From positions 186,001 to 250,000 of the forward strand of contig NZ_JOFJ01000001.1 in NCBI RefSeq assembly GCF_000718255.1: a DNA stretch of 64,000 nucleotides, read 5' to 3'. Below, in pieces: positions 49,794-58,034 of the stretch. This DNA is from Spirillospora albida (GTDB lineage: Bacteria > Actinomycetota > Actinomycetes > Streptosporangiales > Streptosporangiaceae). The notes beneath the pieces were generated by a model that saw only the letters and a program-made list of their open reading frames with translations, did no database searches and had not been told where the DNA came from. Made by a program: the position numbers and the translations under genes. How positions within the stretch are numbered: the first letter of the stretch is position 1; every line of letters begins with the position of its first letter.

Positions 49794-50168
49794 ATGGCGC
49801 TTGAACGCCCCGAGATCGACTTCCCCGAGGGCCGGCCACCGGCGCACCTCGACATCACCGACATCCAGCAGGGCGACGGCGCGGAGGCCACCAAGGGCTC
49901 GACCGTCTCCATGCACTACGTCGGCGTGTCCTGGTCGACCGGGGAGGAGTTCGACGCGTCCTGGAACCGCGGGAGCACGCTCGACTTCCCGCTCGGTACC
50001 GGCCGCGTCATCAAGGGCTGGGACATGGGGATCGTCGGCATGAAGGTCGGCGGGCGGCGCAAGCTCGTCATCCCGCCGCACCTCGCCTACGGCGACCGCA
50101 GCCCCAGCCCGGCCATCAAGCCGGGCGAGACCCTGATCTTCGTCGTCGACCTCGTCGACGTGAAGTAG
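49794..50168 (+). CDS. FKBP-type peptidyl-prolyl isomerase
   Basis: A 124-residue cytoplasmic FKBP domain. VSMHYVGVSWSTGEEFDASWNRGSTLDFPLGTGRVIKGWDMGIVGMKVGGRRKLVIPPHLAYGDRS contains the conserved active-site aromatic and Asp residues, and GETLIFVVDLVDV ends the domain. It accelerates proline isomerisation during folding. GGAG lies 8 nt before the ATG. No signal peptide is visible. Confidence 0.94.
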   Translation: MALERPEIDFPEGRPPAHLDITDIQQGDGAEATKGSTVSMHYVGVSWSTGEEFDASWNRGSTLDFPLGTGRVIKGWDMGIVGMKVGGRRKLVIPPHLAYGDRSPSPAIKPGETLIFVVDLVDVK

Positions 50169-50183
50169 GACCCGCGGACGTAC

Positions 50184-50215
50184 CGGGCGGCCTCCGCGCA
50201 CGCGGGGGCCGCCCG
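50184..50215 (+). terminator. Strong GC-rich hairpin after the FKBP gene
   Basis: CGGGCGGCCTCCGCG (50184-50198) pairs with CGCGGGGGCCGCCCG (50201-50215) with one G-T pair, giving about 14 bp around a GCAC loop. It begins 16 bp after the FKBP stop. There is no long T run, as usual for this GC range. The remaining sequence up to 50376 holds no feature I can name. Confidence 0.78.
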
Positions 50216-50376
50216 CCGGTTCTCCCCCCCGGAACCGCACCCGGTCGAAAGCGCCACGCGTTTCGGGAAGATGTCCGTTAGGTACGGTGAGGCGCGCGAA
50301 CTCCCGCAGGTGATCGCGCGTCAACCGATGCGGACACCCATCTCCATCCCCCCGAACGAAACGGAGAACGCGGCCG

Positions 50377-51225
50377 ATGCGAGGGAAGACGCCCGTGATC
50401 GCCATGGTGGCCGCCGGAGCGCTCGGCGTGGCCGCGGGCGGCTGGCCCGTCCTGCGGGCCCAGGCGGGCGGCACCGAGGCGCCCCTGCGCGGCGAGCTCA
50501 GCGCGGTGCTCGCCGACACGACATGGCCGGCGCCGAAGCCCGGCTCCTGGACGCCGCCTCAGCCGTCCCCGGACGGCCTTCCGCCCGTCGTCCGGAACAT
50601 CCAGACCCAGGACAGGGTCGTGTTCCTCACCATCGACGACGGCTACACCTACGACGCCGAGTTCGTGAACCTCGTCCGCAAGGAGAGGGTCCCGATCCTG
50701 ACGTTCCTGACGTCCACCTACATCAAGGGCAACGGGCAGTACTTCTGGGCGCTGCGCAACGCGGGCTCCAAGATGGAGAACCACACGGTGTCGCACCCGA
50801 ACATGGTCACCCTGCCGCCGGAGGGGCAGAAGCGGCAGATCTGCGGCGCGTCCGACGAGATCGCGAAGCAGTACGGGTACCGGCCGCAGATCTTCCGGCC
50901 GCCGTTCGGCAGCTTCAACGACACGACCCGCCAGGTGGCGAGGGACTGCGGCATCAAGTCGTTCCTGATGTGGAACACGGAGTTCTACAACGGGACGTCC
51001 GGGCCGGGCGTCGGGTTCAACGGGTTCGCGCGCGGGGACGGGTCGGGCAAGAACTTCCAGCCGGGCGACATCGTCCTGATGCACTACCGCAAGGGGCTCG
51101 CCGAGCAGTTCAAGACGATCCTGGGCTGGATCAGGCAGCAGGGGTTCCGCCCGGCGGCGGTGGAGAACTACCTGCCGAGGGCACTCGGCGGCAACGCGCC
51201 CGACAAGCCCGGCAAGCCCGCCTGA
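50377..51225 (+). CDS. Exported polysaccharide deacetylase (NodB domain)
   Basis: A 282-residue carbohydrate esterase 4 protein. A signal-like N-terminus (residues about 7-28) precedes the NodB domain: VVFLTIDDGYTYDAEF (catalytic and metal Asp), ENHTVSHPNMVTL (metal His pair), RPPFGSFNDTTRQVARDCG, and GDIVLMHYRKG. It probably removes acetyl groups from peptidoglycan or another N-acetylated glycan outside the cell. Confidence 0.9.
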   Translation: MRGKTPVIAMVAAGALGVAAGGWPVLRAQAGGTEAPLRGELSAVLADTTWPAPKPGSWTPPQPSPDGLPPVVRNIQTQDRVVFLTIDDGYTYDAEFVNLVRKERVPILTFLTSTYIKGNGQYFWALRNAGSKMENHTVSHPNMVTLPPEGQKRQICGASDEIAKQYGYRPQIFRPPFGSFNDTTRQVARDCGIKSFLMWNTEFYNGTSGPGVGFNGFARGDGSGKNFQPGDIVLMHYRKGLAEQFKTILGWIRQQGFRPAAVENYLPRALGGNAPDKPGKPA

Positions 51226-51312
51226 GCGGGCCGTCCGCACCAAAGGCGACCTTCCGGGAGGATTCCCTGATCAGCGGCCCGGCGGGCCCGTCCGGCGCTA
51301 GGTTCGGGACGT

Positions 51313-51355
51313 CGGCGGGGCCGTGGTTCGCACCGCTCCCTGAGCGGCCCCGCCG
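51313..51355. terminator. Hairpin between the deacetylase and the permease remnant
   Basis: CGGCGGGGCCG (51313-51323) pairs exactly with CGGCCCCGCCG (51345-51355) around a 21-nt loop. It lies between two convergent features, the deacetylase stop at 51225 and the permease remnant ending at 51370, so it may terminate both. Confidence 0.65.
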
Positions 51356-51369
51356 GCATCCACGCCGGC

Positions 51370-51668
51370 TCAGGCGGTCCGGTCGCCGGGCTCGCCGGTC
51401 TGCCGCCGCACCGGCCCGCCGATCTCCCGTTCCCGCGGCGCGATTATCCCGCCGCCGGTCTCCTCCGGCCCGCGCGCGGACCGCGACACCCCGTTCAGGA
51501 CGTGGTAGCCGACCAGGACGGCGATCGTGATGCCCTGAAGCGGGAAGTCGTCGGTGACCCGCAGCGTCACGTTCCCGATCGCGAGGATGATCCCGGCCGC
51601 GACCGGCGGACCACCTCGCCCGGCGGCGGCGTCCCGCCGTCGCCGTGCAGCCTCCAGCCGAGTCCCAT
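51370..51668 (-). pseudogene. NCS2 (uracil/xanthine) permease remnant with internal deletion
   Basis: From ATG 51668, with GGGAGGG just upstream, the first 20 codons read MGLGWRLHGDGGTPPPGEVV, the N-terminus of actinobacterial uracil-xanthine permeases. The frame then ends at a TGA. In a second frame, from about 51603, AAGIILAIGNVTLRVTDDF and LQGITIAVLVGYHVL resemble the last helix of such permeases, ending at 51370. About 350 central residues are missing and the two ends are out of frame. It sits next to a PucR regulator, a common permease partner. Confidence 0.75.
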
Positions 51669-51729
51669 GGGGCCCTCCCTGCCGTGATGATCGTGCGCGG
51701 GAGACCCTACCGGTGGAACCGGCGGCCGC

Positions 51730-53496
51730 TCATATCCCCCTCATCCGAAGAACGTGCAGGGCGAGGGTGAGGTTGAGCCGCAGATGCGCGTCCTCGGTGA
51801 ACGCGCCGAGCATCCGCTCGAGCTTCCCGATCCGGTAGCGGAGGGTGTTGTAGTGGAAGTGGAGGCGCCGCGCGGTCTCCGCCACGTTGAGGTTCGTCTC
51901 CAGCAGCACCTGGAGGGTGCGGCGCAGGTCGAGCAGCTCGGGCTCGTCGTCGGAGGCGAGCGCCCCGAGCGTCTCCCGGACGAACGCGTGCAGCTCCTCC
52001 GGATCCGACACCAGGCTCAGCAGCCGGTACACGCCGAGCTGGTCGAAGTGCGCGCGGGCACCGTCGCCGTGCAGCTGCCGCCCCACCCGCACGGCCTTCA
52101 CCGCCTGCTCGTACGCCTCGGGCAGCGCCGCGGGCGACGCCACGGTGCGGCTGATGCCGGTGGAGAACGTCCGGCGGGACGGGACGTGCTCGGCGAACAC
52201 CGCCCCCGCCTCCCTGATCATCGCCTGCACCGGCCCCGGCGGCAGCCCCGGGGGCTGGTCGGGATCGGGCGACGGGCGCGGCGGCGGGACGGCCGCGTCC
52301 CCCGCCGGGGGCTCGGCGCCGATGACGGCGACGACCTCGTGCGCGAAGCTCACCACGGCGGCGCCCGGGTCGTGCCGCCGGACGGCGGCCGTCCACGCGG
52401 CGGCGAGGCGCTCCTGGGCGGACCGCTCGTCGGCGCCGCGCCCGCCGCGCGCCCCGCGCTCGCCGCGCTCGCCGTCGCGCCTGGCGTCCTGGGCGGCCTG
52501 TTTGGCGTCGGCGGCGCGGGGACGTCCGTCCAGTTCCGCGACGACCACCATCACGGGGCGGTCGAGGTTCCAGCCGAACCCGTCGCAGTGCGCGACGACG
52601 CGGTCGTCGCCGCCGGCGCGGCCGGCGAGGATGTCGCGCAGGAAGTCGGCCCGGTACTTGCTCTCCACTGCCGCGACGGCCTGCTGCTTCGTCACCACCA
52701 GTGCGGCGACGGTCGCGGCCCGCTCCAGGATGCCGAGGTCGGTGCCGCGCAGCGTGCCGCCGGGGCTGACCGCGATGATCCGGCCGTGGTCGAAGCCGCC
52801 CGCCATCACCGGCACGGCCAGGTGGTTCCCGGCGCCGGGCGCCCCGCCGGACGCGCGCAGCGCCCGGACGTGCTCCTCCGGTCCGGCGGCGGCGAGCACC
52901 CTCCGCTCCCCGTCCTGCACCGCGACCGTGACGTCGAGCAGCGCCGCCAGCTCGTCCACGACCTCCTGGAGGCCGCCGCCGCACAGCACGATCTGCACGA
53001 GCGCCCGGTGCACCTCCTCGGTGCGGGCGAGCACGGCCGCCTGCCGGTTCAGGATGTCGGTCAGGACCTGGTTCAGGATGTCGTCGAAGCCGACGTCGTC
53101 CGGCAGCAGGATGAGCGGGAAGCCGCGCCGGTCGGCCTGCGCGATCATCTCGGCGGGCGGCGCGTCCAGATAGCGGCCCAGCTTGATCGCCAGGGCGGCC
53201 ACCCCGCGCTCGTCGAGGTCGGCGACCAGGCCGCCGAGCGACTGCGGGGTGTTCCGCAGCGGGTAGCCGGTCGTCAGCAGCAGCTCGTTCGGTTTGACCC
53301 ACGACAGGATGTCGGGGACCTCCATCACGTTGAGCCGCTGGACGATCCGGTCCAGCCCGGCCCGGCCCGCGATGAGCCGCGCGCCGTGCAGGGTGGAGAC
53401 GCCGAGGACCTCGCCGACCGAGAGGCCGTAGGTCAGTGTTCCGGTACTCGCGAGCCGGAGGGCCGGTAGGCCCGGGTCCGCGCTGATGTAACTCAT
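51730..53496 (-). CDS. PucR family transcriptional regulator
   Basis: A 588-residue regulator. The N-terminal purine-catabolism domain has LSVGEVLGVSTLHGARLIAGRAGLDRIVQRLNVMEVPDILSWVKPNELLLTTGYPL; a GGDEF-like middle region follows, and the C-terminal helix-turn-helix is LLETNLNVAETARRLHFHYNTLRYRIGKLERMLG. PucR proteins control purine or nucleobase use. An Ala/Arg/Gly-rich insertion (about residues 330-375) is low complexity. The ATG at 53496 has GAGGTG upstream; a GTG at 53508 is possible. Confidence 0.9.
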   Translation of the reverse strand: MSYISADPGLPALRLASTGTLTYGLSVGEVLGVSTLHGARLIAGRAGLDRIVQRLNVMEVPDILSWVKPNELLLTTGYPLRNTPQSLGGLVADLDERGVAALAIKLGRYLDAPPAEMIAQADRRGFPLILLPDDVGFDDILNQVLTDILNRQAAVLARTEEVHRALVQIVLCGGGLQEVVDELAALLDVTVAVQDGERRVLAAAGPEEHVRALRASGGAPGAGNHLAVPVMAGGFDHGRIIAVSPGGTLRGTDLGILERAATVAALVVTKQQAVAAVESKYRADFLRDILAGRAGGDDRVVAHCDGFGWNLDRPVMVVVAELDGRPRAADAKQAAQDARRDGERGERGARGGRGADERSAQERLAAAWTAAVRRHDPGAAVVSFAHEVVAVIGAEPPAGDAAVPPPRPSPDPDQPPGLPPGPVQAMIREAGAVFAEHVPSRRTFSTGISRTVASPAALPEAYEQAVKAVRVGRQLHGDGARAHFDQLGVYRLLSLVSDPEELHAFVRETLGALASDDEPELLDLRRTLQVLLETNLNVAETARRLHFHYNTLRYRIGKLERMLGAFTEDAHLRLNLTLALHVLRMRGI

Positions 53497-53563
53497 GCCA
53501 GGGGTCACCTCGCCTTTGGTGCGTACATCGCCCGTACCGGCGTGATCGCTACCGGGTCCTGAT

Positions 53564-53595
53564 CAACACTGACAACAAAGGCCAACGCTGACAAC
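53564..53595. promoter_or_regulatory. Direct repeats in the PucR divergent promoter region
   Basis: CAACACTGACAAC (53564-53576) and CAACGCTGACAAC (53583-53595) are 19 bp apart, start to start, and differ at one base. They lie between pucR and the divergent DUF2877 gene. CAAAGG (about 53576-53581) and CCTTTG (about 53599-53604) also form an inverted pair around them. A plausible PucR-type site; not proven. Confidence 0.5.
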
Positions 53596-53714
53596 CGTCC
53601 TTTGGCAGCTTTCCCCATACGTCCGCCGCGGCGCCCGTTCTACGGTCGCCGCAGGGACCGGTACCTCCGCGCGCGCACGCACACGGCTCCCCGACGCCGG
53701 TCCCGGGAGGATCA

Positions 53715-54713
53715 GTGACCCCGCTCGTCCGCGACACCCCGGCGCCCCCCGGCCGGCCGCTCCCCGCCACGGCCCCCCGGGCCGCCGTCGGCGCCGCCCC
53801 ACCGACCATCGGCGCGGCCCCACCGGCCGTACCGGCCATCGCCGGGGCGGCGAGCCTCGCGCTGCGCCCGCTGCTCGAGCCCCCGCGCCGCCCGGCCCGG
53901 GTCGCCGCCGTGTTCCCGTCCGCCGTCCTCGTGGAGGCGCGCGGCGGCCCCGAGCCCCGCGTCCTCGCCCTCGTCGCCTCCGACGCGGGACGGCCGCCGA
54001 ACGCGGTGGTGATCGCGGCGCCGCGCCGGGACCGCCCGTTCCAGGACGTGCGGGAGGGCGCGGACGCGGCGCTCGGCGAGGGAAGGGCCGACATCGGCGG
54101 GCTGCACGTCCGGATCCGCCGCTGGTGGGACCCGCGGCCCGCGCTCGGCCCGCTGCCGCCCGCCGTGCTGGCGCGGGGCGTCCGGGCGCTGGAGACCGCG
54201 CTCACCGCGGCCGGGATGACCGGCGGCGGCCTCGCCGGGCACCCCGACCCGCTGCTGCTCGCCGACCGGTGCGCCGCCGGCGACCTCGCGGGCGCCGTGG
54301 AGGCGGCCGAGCGGATCGTCGGCCTCGGCCCCGGCCTCACCCCGAGCGGCGACGACGTCCTCGCGGGGCTGCTGCTCGCGCTGCGGCACGTCGGCGGCGC
54401 GGTGCGCGGCGGCGGGGACACCGCCCGGTGGCTCGCGGACTGGCTCGGCGCCGCCGTCACCGCCGACGCCGGCACCCGGACGACGGCGCCCGCCGCGACC
54501 CTGCTGCACTGCGCGGCGGCGGGCGGCGCGGGCGCGGAGGTCGCCGCGGTGCTGCGCGGCGTCGCCGGGTCCGAGGCGCCCTCCGCCGCCGCCCGGCGGC
54601 TGCTCGCCGTCGGGCGCACCTCGGGCGCCGACCTGGCCTGGGGCGTCCTCGCCGGGTGCCGCGCGGCGCTCGCCCTGGCCCGCCGCCCCGGCGCGGGACG
54701 CGTGCCCGCCTAG
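53715..54713 (+). CDS. DUF2877 (AllH-like) protein
   Basis: A 332-residue protein. A Pro/Ala-rich lead (residues 1-40) precedes the DUF2877 domain, with the signature GLGPGLTPSGDDVLAGLLLALRHVGG near residues 205-230. DUF2877 includes E. coli AllH/YlbF, reported as a subunit of oxamate carbamoyltransferase in allantoin degradation. Its usual partners (FdrA and DUF1116 proteins) are absent here. The GTG start has GGGAGG 4 nt upstream. PucR next door supports a purine link. Confidence 0.83.
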   Translation: MTPLVRDTPAPPGRPLPATAPRAAVGAAPPTIGAAPPAVPAIAGAASLALRPLLEPPRRPARVAAVFPSAVLVEARGGPEPRVLALVASDAGRPPNAVVIAAPRRDRPFQDVREGADAALGEGRADIGGLHVRIRRWWDPRPALGPLPPAVLARGVRALETALTAAGMTGGGLAGHPDPLLLADRCAAGDLAGAVEAAERIVGLGPGLTPSGDDVLAGLLLALRHVGGAVRGGGDTARWLADWLGAAVTADAGTRTTAPAATLLHCAAAGGAGAEVAAVLRGVAGSEAPSAAARRLLAVGRTSGADLAWGVLAGCRAALALARRPGAGRVPA

Positions 54714-54741
54714 CCGCCCCGGGACGGGTAACGTCCCGGAC

Positions 54742-55088
54742 ATGACCGAGCCGATCACCGGAGTGCAGCACGCCCTCGCCGCCGGGCCGTACCGGGCCGT
54801 CGTCACGGAGGCGGGGGCGAGCCTGCGGGAGCTGGCGCACCGGGACCGGCCGCTGATCCTCTCGCACGGCGCCGACGAGCCCGCCCCCGCCGCGTACGGG
54901 CAGCTGCTGATCCCGTGGCCGAACCGGGTCGACCGCGGCCGGTACGCGTACGGCGGGCGCGAGCACCGCCTCGCCATCACCGAACCCGGCCGCGACTGCG
55001 CGATCCACGGCCTGGTCCGGACGGCGCCCTGATCCACCTCGAACCGGGCGCACATTTCACCGCCACTTGGGGGATCATGGCGGGGTGA
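54742..55088 (+). pseudogene. Aldose 1-epimerase remnant with internal deletion
   Basis: From ATG 54742 about 94 codons match the N-terminal third of an aldose 1-epimerase (GQLLIPWPNRVDRGRYAYGG, AITEPGRDCAIHGLVR) and then meet a TGA at 55030-55032. In another frame GALIHLEPGAHFTATWGIM, the family C-terminus, continues to a stop at 55088. That original stop overlaps the next gene's GTG as GTGA, as in an intact operon. About 190 residues are missing. Confidence 0.8.
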
Positions 55089-56287
55089 ACCTCAGCGTCT
55101 CCTCGTTCGACGACCTTTCCGCGCGCATCGCCGCCGTCCGCGAGCGGCATGCCGAGCGCCGCCCCGGGACCGCCGAAGGCCGCCAGCCGGTGCACACCGT
55201 GTACGTCCCGGCCGACCGGTTCTCCCGGTCGACGCCCGCCGACTACGGCGCCGAGGCGCTGCGGCTGCTCAACACCCACACGCCCGGCGCCGGGTCGTTC
55301 GGCGCCGCGTTCGGCCTCGACCCCGAGATCGCCGCGCCGGTCCGGGAGCGGGTCGCGGCCAAGCTCGCGGCCGAACCGGTGGAGGACGTCCGGATCGACT
55401 TCGCGGACGGGTACGGCACCCGCTCCGACGACGAGGAGGACGCGCACATCGCGCAGGTCGTCGAGGCCGTCGGCGCCGCCTACCAGGTGAAGTCCCTCCC
55501 CCACTACTGGGGCGTCCGGGTCAAGTCGTTCGGCGGCGGCGGCCACGACCGCGCGATGCGCACCCTCGACGGGTTCCTCACCGCCCTGCGCGACCGGCTC
55601 GGCCGGCTCCCCGGCGGGTTCACGATCGCGCTCCCGGACGTCCTGGACGAGCACGTCCCCCTGTTCACCGAGTACCTGGAGCGCCTGGAGACCGCGCTCG
55701 GCCTGCCCGCGGGCATCCTGCGGTTCGAGATCCAGGTGGAGTCCCCCCACATGATCATCGATGGGGAGGGCCGCTGCCCGCTGCCCGGCGTCGTCGCCGC
55801 CGCGTCCGGCCGGCTCACCGCCGTGCACTTCGGCGTCCCCGCCTACACCGCCGCGCTCGGCCTGCCGCCGGAGGAGCGGCGCCTGGACCACCCGTCCTGC
55901 GACTTCGCCCGGCACACCCTCCAGGTCTCCCTCGCGGGCACAGGGGTGCGGCTCGCGGACGGCGGCACCGAGGTCATGCCCCGCAACGACGGCCCCGACG
56001 AGGTCAACGCCGCCTGGGCGGTCCATGCCGGGCACGTCCGGCACTCGCTGCGGCACGGCTTCTACCAGGGCTGGGACCTGCACCCGGCGCACCTGCCGTC
56101 CCGGTACGCCGCCGTCTACGCCTACCACCTCACCGGCGTGGACGACGTGATCGGCCGCGTCCGCGCCTGGCGCGAGCACGCGGGGACCGCCGCGCCCGAG
56201 CCGCCCGCGGTCGCCGCGCTCACGGCCCGGCTCCGGCGCGGCGTCGACTGCGGCGCCCTGGACGAGAGCGTCCTGCCCGCCGGGTAG
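55085..56287 (+). CDS. DUF6986 aldolase/citrate-lyase-like protein
   Basis: A 400-residue protein of the HpcH/citrate lyase-like TIM-barrel group (DUF6986). VHTVYVPADRFSR, VRIDFADGYGTRSDDEED, FTIALPDVLDEHVPLFTEYLERLE, LRFEIQVESPHMIIDGEGR and NAAWAVHAGHVRHSL are visible; several acidic residues could bind a metal. The reaction is unknown; homologues often lie near purine or allantoin genes. The GTG at 55085 overlaps the remnant epimerase stop. Confidence 0.8.
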   Translation: MNLSVSSFDDLSARIAAVRERHAERRPGTAEGRQPVHTVYVPADRFSRSTPADYGAEALRLLNTHTPGAGSFGAAFGLDPEIAAPVRERVAAKLAAEPVEDVRIDFADGYGTRSDDEEDAHIAQVVEAVGAAYQVKSLPHYWGVRVKSFGGGGHDRAMRTLDGFLTALRDRLGRLPGGFTIALPDVLDEHVPLFTEYLERLETALGLPAGILRFEIQVESPHMIIDGEGRCPLPGVVAAASGRLTAVHFGVPAYTAALGLPPEERRLDHPSCDFARHTLQVSLAGTGVRLADGGTEVMPRNDGPDEVNAAWAVHAGHVRHSLRHGFYQGWDLHPAHLPSRYAAVYAYHLTGVDDVIGRVRAWREHAGTAAPEPPAVAALTARLRRGVDCGALDESVLPAG

Positions 56288-56300
56288 GACGCCGCGCGGG

Positions 56301-56885
56301 TCAGGGCTCGAAGCTCTCGTAGGCGATGAGGTCGGCGGGGGTGTCGATGTCGTCCGGCGACGCGACGTCCCCGCACTCGACGAGCGTGACGAGCTCCGGG
56401 TGGGCGCGCAGGAGGTCGCGGGCGCCCCTGTCGCCGGTGGCCGCCTCGGCGGCGGCGGCGAAATGCTCCTTGGCGAACAGGACGGGATTGCGCGGCGCGC
56501 CCCCGTACGCCGCCACGGCGATCGAGGCGCCGTCGCGGTGGGCGGCGACGAGGCGGCCCACGGCGGCGGCCGTCACCCCCGGCTGATCGACGAGCGCCAC
56601 GACGACGGCGGGGCACCCGGGCGGCAGCGCGGCGAGGCCGGCGCGCAGCGACGACCCCATGCCGTCCCGCCAGTCCGGGTTCGGGACGACCACGGCGCCG
56701 ATCACCTCGACCGGCGCGGCGCCCGTCACCACGAGGACCGGGGCGCAGCCGCCGTCCCGGAGCGTCCGGACGCCGCGGTCCACGAACCGCTCCCCGGCCA
56801 CCTCCAGCAGCGCCTTCGGGCCGCCCAGGCGGCGGCCCGCCCCGGCGGCGAGCAGCAGCCCCGCCGGTGAGTCCCCGTGCCGCAT
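56301..56885 (-). CDS. MocA-like molybdenum cofactor nucleotidyltransferase
   Basis: A 194-residue NTP-transferase-3 protein. GLLLAAGAGRRLGGPKALLEVAG holds the nucleotide-binding Gly and Lys, NPDWRDGMGSSLRAGL and VALVDQPGVTAAAVGRL follow. It is like MocA, which adds CMP to molybdopterin for xanthine dehydrogenase-type enzymes. Three ATG codons in a row start the gene; the third (56885) has the best spacing from GGGAG. Confidence 0.85.
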   Translation of the reverse strand: MRHGDSPAGLLLAAGAGRRLGGPKALLEVAGERFVDRGVRTLRDGGCAPVLVVTGAAPVEVIGAVVVPNPDWRDGMGSSLRAGLAALPPGCPAVVVALVDQPGVTAAAVGRLVAAHRDGASIAVAAYGGAPRNPVLFAKEHFAAAAEAATGDRGARDLLRAHPELVTLVECGDVASPDDIDTPADLIAYESFEP

Positions 56886-56900
56886 CATCATCTCCCGAGG

Positions 56901-58034
56901 TTAGCCCGCCCGCCCCGCGTCGGCGTGGATGCGGCCGGTGGTGTCGGTCAGCGGCCGGCCCGACCCGCCCCAGCGCAGCTGGACGAGCTCCGCCGCGATC
57001 GACACGGCGGTCTCCTCCGGCGTCCGGGCGCCGAGGTCGAGCCCGATCGGGGACCGCAGCCGCGCCAGCTCGGCATCGGTGAGACCCGCCTCGCGGAGAC
57101 GGGCCAGCCGGTCGTCATGCGTGCGCCGGGACCCCATCGCCCCCACGTATCCGGCGGGGGTGCGGAGCGCGATCTCCAGCAGCGGGACGTCGAACTTGGG
57201 GTCGTGGGTGAGGACGCACACGGCGGTGCGCTCGTCGATGACCGTGCCGGGATCGGCCAGATAGGTGTGCGGCCATCTCACGACGACCTCGTCGGCGTCG
57301 GGGAAGCGCTTCGGGGTCGCGAAGACGGGCCGGGCGTCGCACACCGTCACGTGGTAGCCGAGGAACTTCCCTATGCGGGCGACGGCGGCGGCGAAGTCGA
57401 TCGCTCCGAACACCAGCAGGCGCGGCGGCGGCGCGAAGGAATGAACGAACACGGTCAGCTCGTCGAGCCGCCGCTCCCCCTCCCTGCCGTAGCGGCGCCG
57501 ACCGGTCAGCCCCTGCGCGAGCATGCCGCGCGCGTCGTCGTCGACGGCGGCGTCCAGGCGGGCGGCGTGCCCCTCGCCGGGGGCGAGGCTCCCGGCGGCG
57601 CGGTCCGGCCAGATGACGCGGCGGGCGCCGAGGCGTCCCGGGCCGTCCAGCACCGTCGCGACGGCGACCGGCTCGTGCGCCTCGATCGCGGCGGCGACCT
57701 CCGCGAACTCGGGGAACGTCGCGGGCGACACCGGCTCGACCAGGACGTCCAGGACGCCGCCGCAGGTCAGGCCGACCGCGAACGCGTCGTCGTCGGCGAC
57801 CCCGTACCGCCGCACCACCGGCTCGCCGCTCGCCATCACCGCCTGCGCGAGGTCGTACACGGCACCTTCCACGCAGCCGCCGGACACGCTGCCCGCCACC
57901 TCTCCGGACGGCGACACCGCCATCGCGGCGCCCGCCGGGCGCGGCGCGCTGCGGAAGGTGTGCACGACGGTCGCGAGACCGAACGTCTCGCCCTCCGCGT
58001 ACCAGCCGGAGATGTCACCGAGGACGTCGCGCAT
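56901..58034 (-). CDS. XdhC/CoxI family maturation factor
   Basis: A 377-residue XdhC-type protein that inserts or sulfurates molybdenum cofactor in xanthine dehydrogenase-family enzymes. The N-terminal XdhC_CoxI domain has TFRSAPRPAGAAMAVSPSGEVAGSVSGGCVEG, and the C-terminal Rossmann domain has LLVFGAIDFAAAVARIGKFLGYHVTVCDAR and VGAMGSRRTHDDRLARLREAG. Its start overlaps the upstream VWA gene by 20 bp. Confidence 0.9.
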   Translation of the reverse strand: MRDVLGDISGWYAEGETFGLATVVHTFRSAPRPAGAAMAVSPSGEVAGSVSGGCVEGAVYDLAQAVMASGEPVVRRYGVADDDAFAVGLTCGGVLDVLVEPVSPATFPEFAEVAAAIEAHEPVAVATVLDGPGRLGARRVIWPDRAAGSLAPGEGHAARLDAAVDDDARGMLAQGLTGRRRYGREGERRLDELTVFVHSFAPPPRLLVFGAIDFAAAVARIGKFLGYHVTVCDARPVFATPKRFPDADEVVVRWPHTYLADPGTVIDERTAVCVLTHDPKFDVPLLEIALRTPAGYVGAMGSRRTHDDRLARLREAGLTDAELARLRSPIGLDLGARTPEETAVSIAAELVQLRWGGSGRPLTDTTGRIHADAGRAG

